DNA of 21,860 nt from an uncultured Pseudomonadota bacterium (GTDB lineage Bacteria; Pseudomonadota; Gammaproteobacteria; Burkholderiales; Burkholderiaceae). Below the pieces are notes generated by a model. That model made no database searches and had not been told where the DNA came from. It was given only the letters and a program-made list of their open reading frames with translations. The DNA is taken from NCBI GenBank assembly GCA_946480245.1, contig CAMLIZ010000071.1, positions 1 through 21,860 on the forward strand, in the 5' to 3' direction. Of the stretch, positions 21,621-21,860 are shown one piece after another. The position numbers and the translations under genes were made by a program. Each line of letters starts with the position of its first letter. Position 1 is the first letter of the stretch.

Positions 21621-21860
21621 CTATTCGTAGATTTCGGCGTCTGGATCGGTGGCTTCGAGCTCGTAGCTGGCGGCCAGCATCGCGAGGCGTGCGATCACGC
21701 CGTACATGTAGAAGCGGTTGGGGGCGCTGGCGCCGGGCTTCAGGCCGGGGCGCGGCAGCACGCTGCTTTCGGCAAAGGCCAGCGGCACGAAGCTGGCGCC
21801 CGGGGAGTTGAGGTTCTCGTCGATGCCGCGCTCCGCGTGCACGCGGTAGAAGCCGCCCAC
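21621..21860 (-). CDS. gshA: Glutamate-cysteine ligase, C-terminal end (5' end outside window)
   Basis: Eighty codons, including the stop, are visible, running off the right edge, so the start is not seen. The segment VGGFYRVHAERGIDENLNSPG followed by SFVPLAF and, after a variable stretch, APNRFYMYGVIARLAMLAASYELEATDPDAEIYE matches my memory of the C terminus of the proteobacterial (ferrooxidans-type) glutamate-cysteine ligase, the first enzyme of glutathione synthesis. The codon at the edge (GTG) is an internal valine, not a start. The presence of gshB on the same strand three genes downstream supports the assignment. I cannot see the ATP-binding part, so the call rests on the C-terminal pattern and context. 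Confidence 0.75.
   Translation of the reverse strand: MGGFYRVHAERGIDENLNSPGASFVPLAFAESSVLPRPGLKPGASAPNRFYMYGVIARLAMLAASYELEATDPDAEIYE

Noticed and set aside
19405..21630. Plus-strand open frame of 741 codons opposite kup
   Set aside because: It mirrors kup codon by codon, is rich in His/Arg/Gln with no domain pattern, and results from strong third-position G/C bias on the other strand.

Overview
The window is about 21.9 kb of very GC-rich DNA with tightly packed genes and strong third-position G/C bias. That bias explains the many long open frames opposite or across the real genes. The gene set (LplT, Kup, GshA/GshB of the proteobacterial type, Uup, TyrB-like aminotransferase, a bufferin operon, an ECF42-type sigma factor with a YCII partner) suggests a betaproteobacterium. 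A Burkholderiales member of the Rubrivivax/Leptothrix/Methylibium kind is my best guess. I see no rRNA, tRNA, CRISPR array, insertion sequence or prophage, and no gene-free stretch longer than about 205 bases.

Layout, left to right. (1) The 3' part of a lysophospholipid transporter (lplT) converges on an unusual protein with two receiver-like domains; the latter has a good sigma70-like promoter. (2) A Cys-type glutathione peroxidase is followed 6 bp later by an aromatic/aspartate aminotransferase and a strong intrinsic terminator. (3) At 3825-5738 lies a three-gene bufferin operon: a secreted six-cysteine precursor peptide, a DUF692/MNIO maturase and a DUF2063 partner protein. It has a candidate ECF-type promoter upstream and is the most notable system here. 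(4) On the minus strand an ALDH and an SDR overlap by 4 bp. They are divergent from an amidase across a 63-bp gap that holds a perfect 7-bp dyad, and a TTC38-like TPR protein follows the amidase. (5) An ECF42-like sigma factor with a YCII/DGPF protein is transcribed on the minus strand behind a TGTCGA/CGTC promoter candidate, divergent from a RibD_C/DHFR-like protein. (6) The ABC-F ATPase Uup is divergent from an in-frame DUF1810-YbhB/PEBP fusion that carries a strong internal ribosome binding site at the domain junction. (7) An ABC-type substrate-binding protein without a permease is followed on the minus strand by gshB, benE, kup and the 3' end of gshA, counting left to right. Transcription there runs right to left, so two membrane transporters sit between the two glutathione biosynthesis genes.

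How genes work together: GshA and GshB make glutathione, and the glutathione peroxidase may use glutathione or thioredoxin as reductant. The bufferin operon probably makes an exported, oxidatively modified, copper-binding peptide. The ECF42/YCII pair is probably an autoregulated module. The ALDH/SDR/amidase block looks like a small catabolic cluster of unknown substrate, possibly controlled by a regulator binding the dyad. All functions are inferred from sequence; no search was run.
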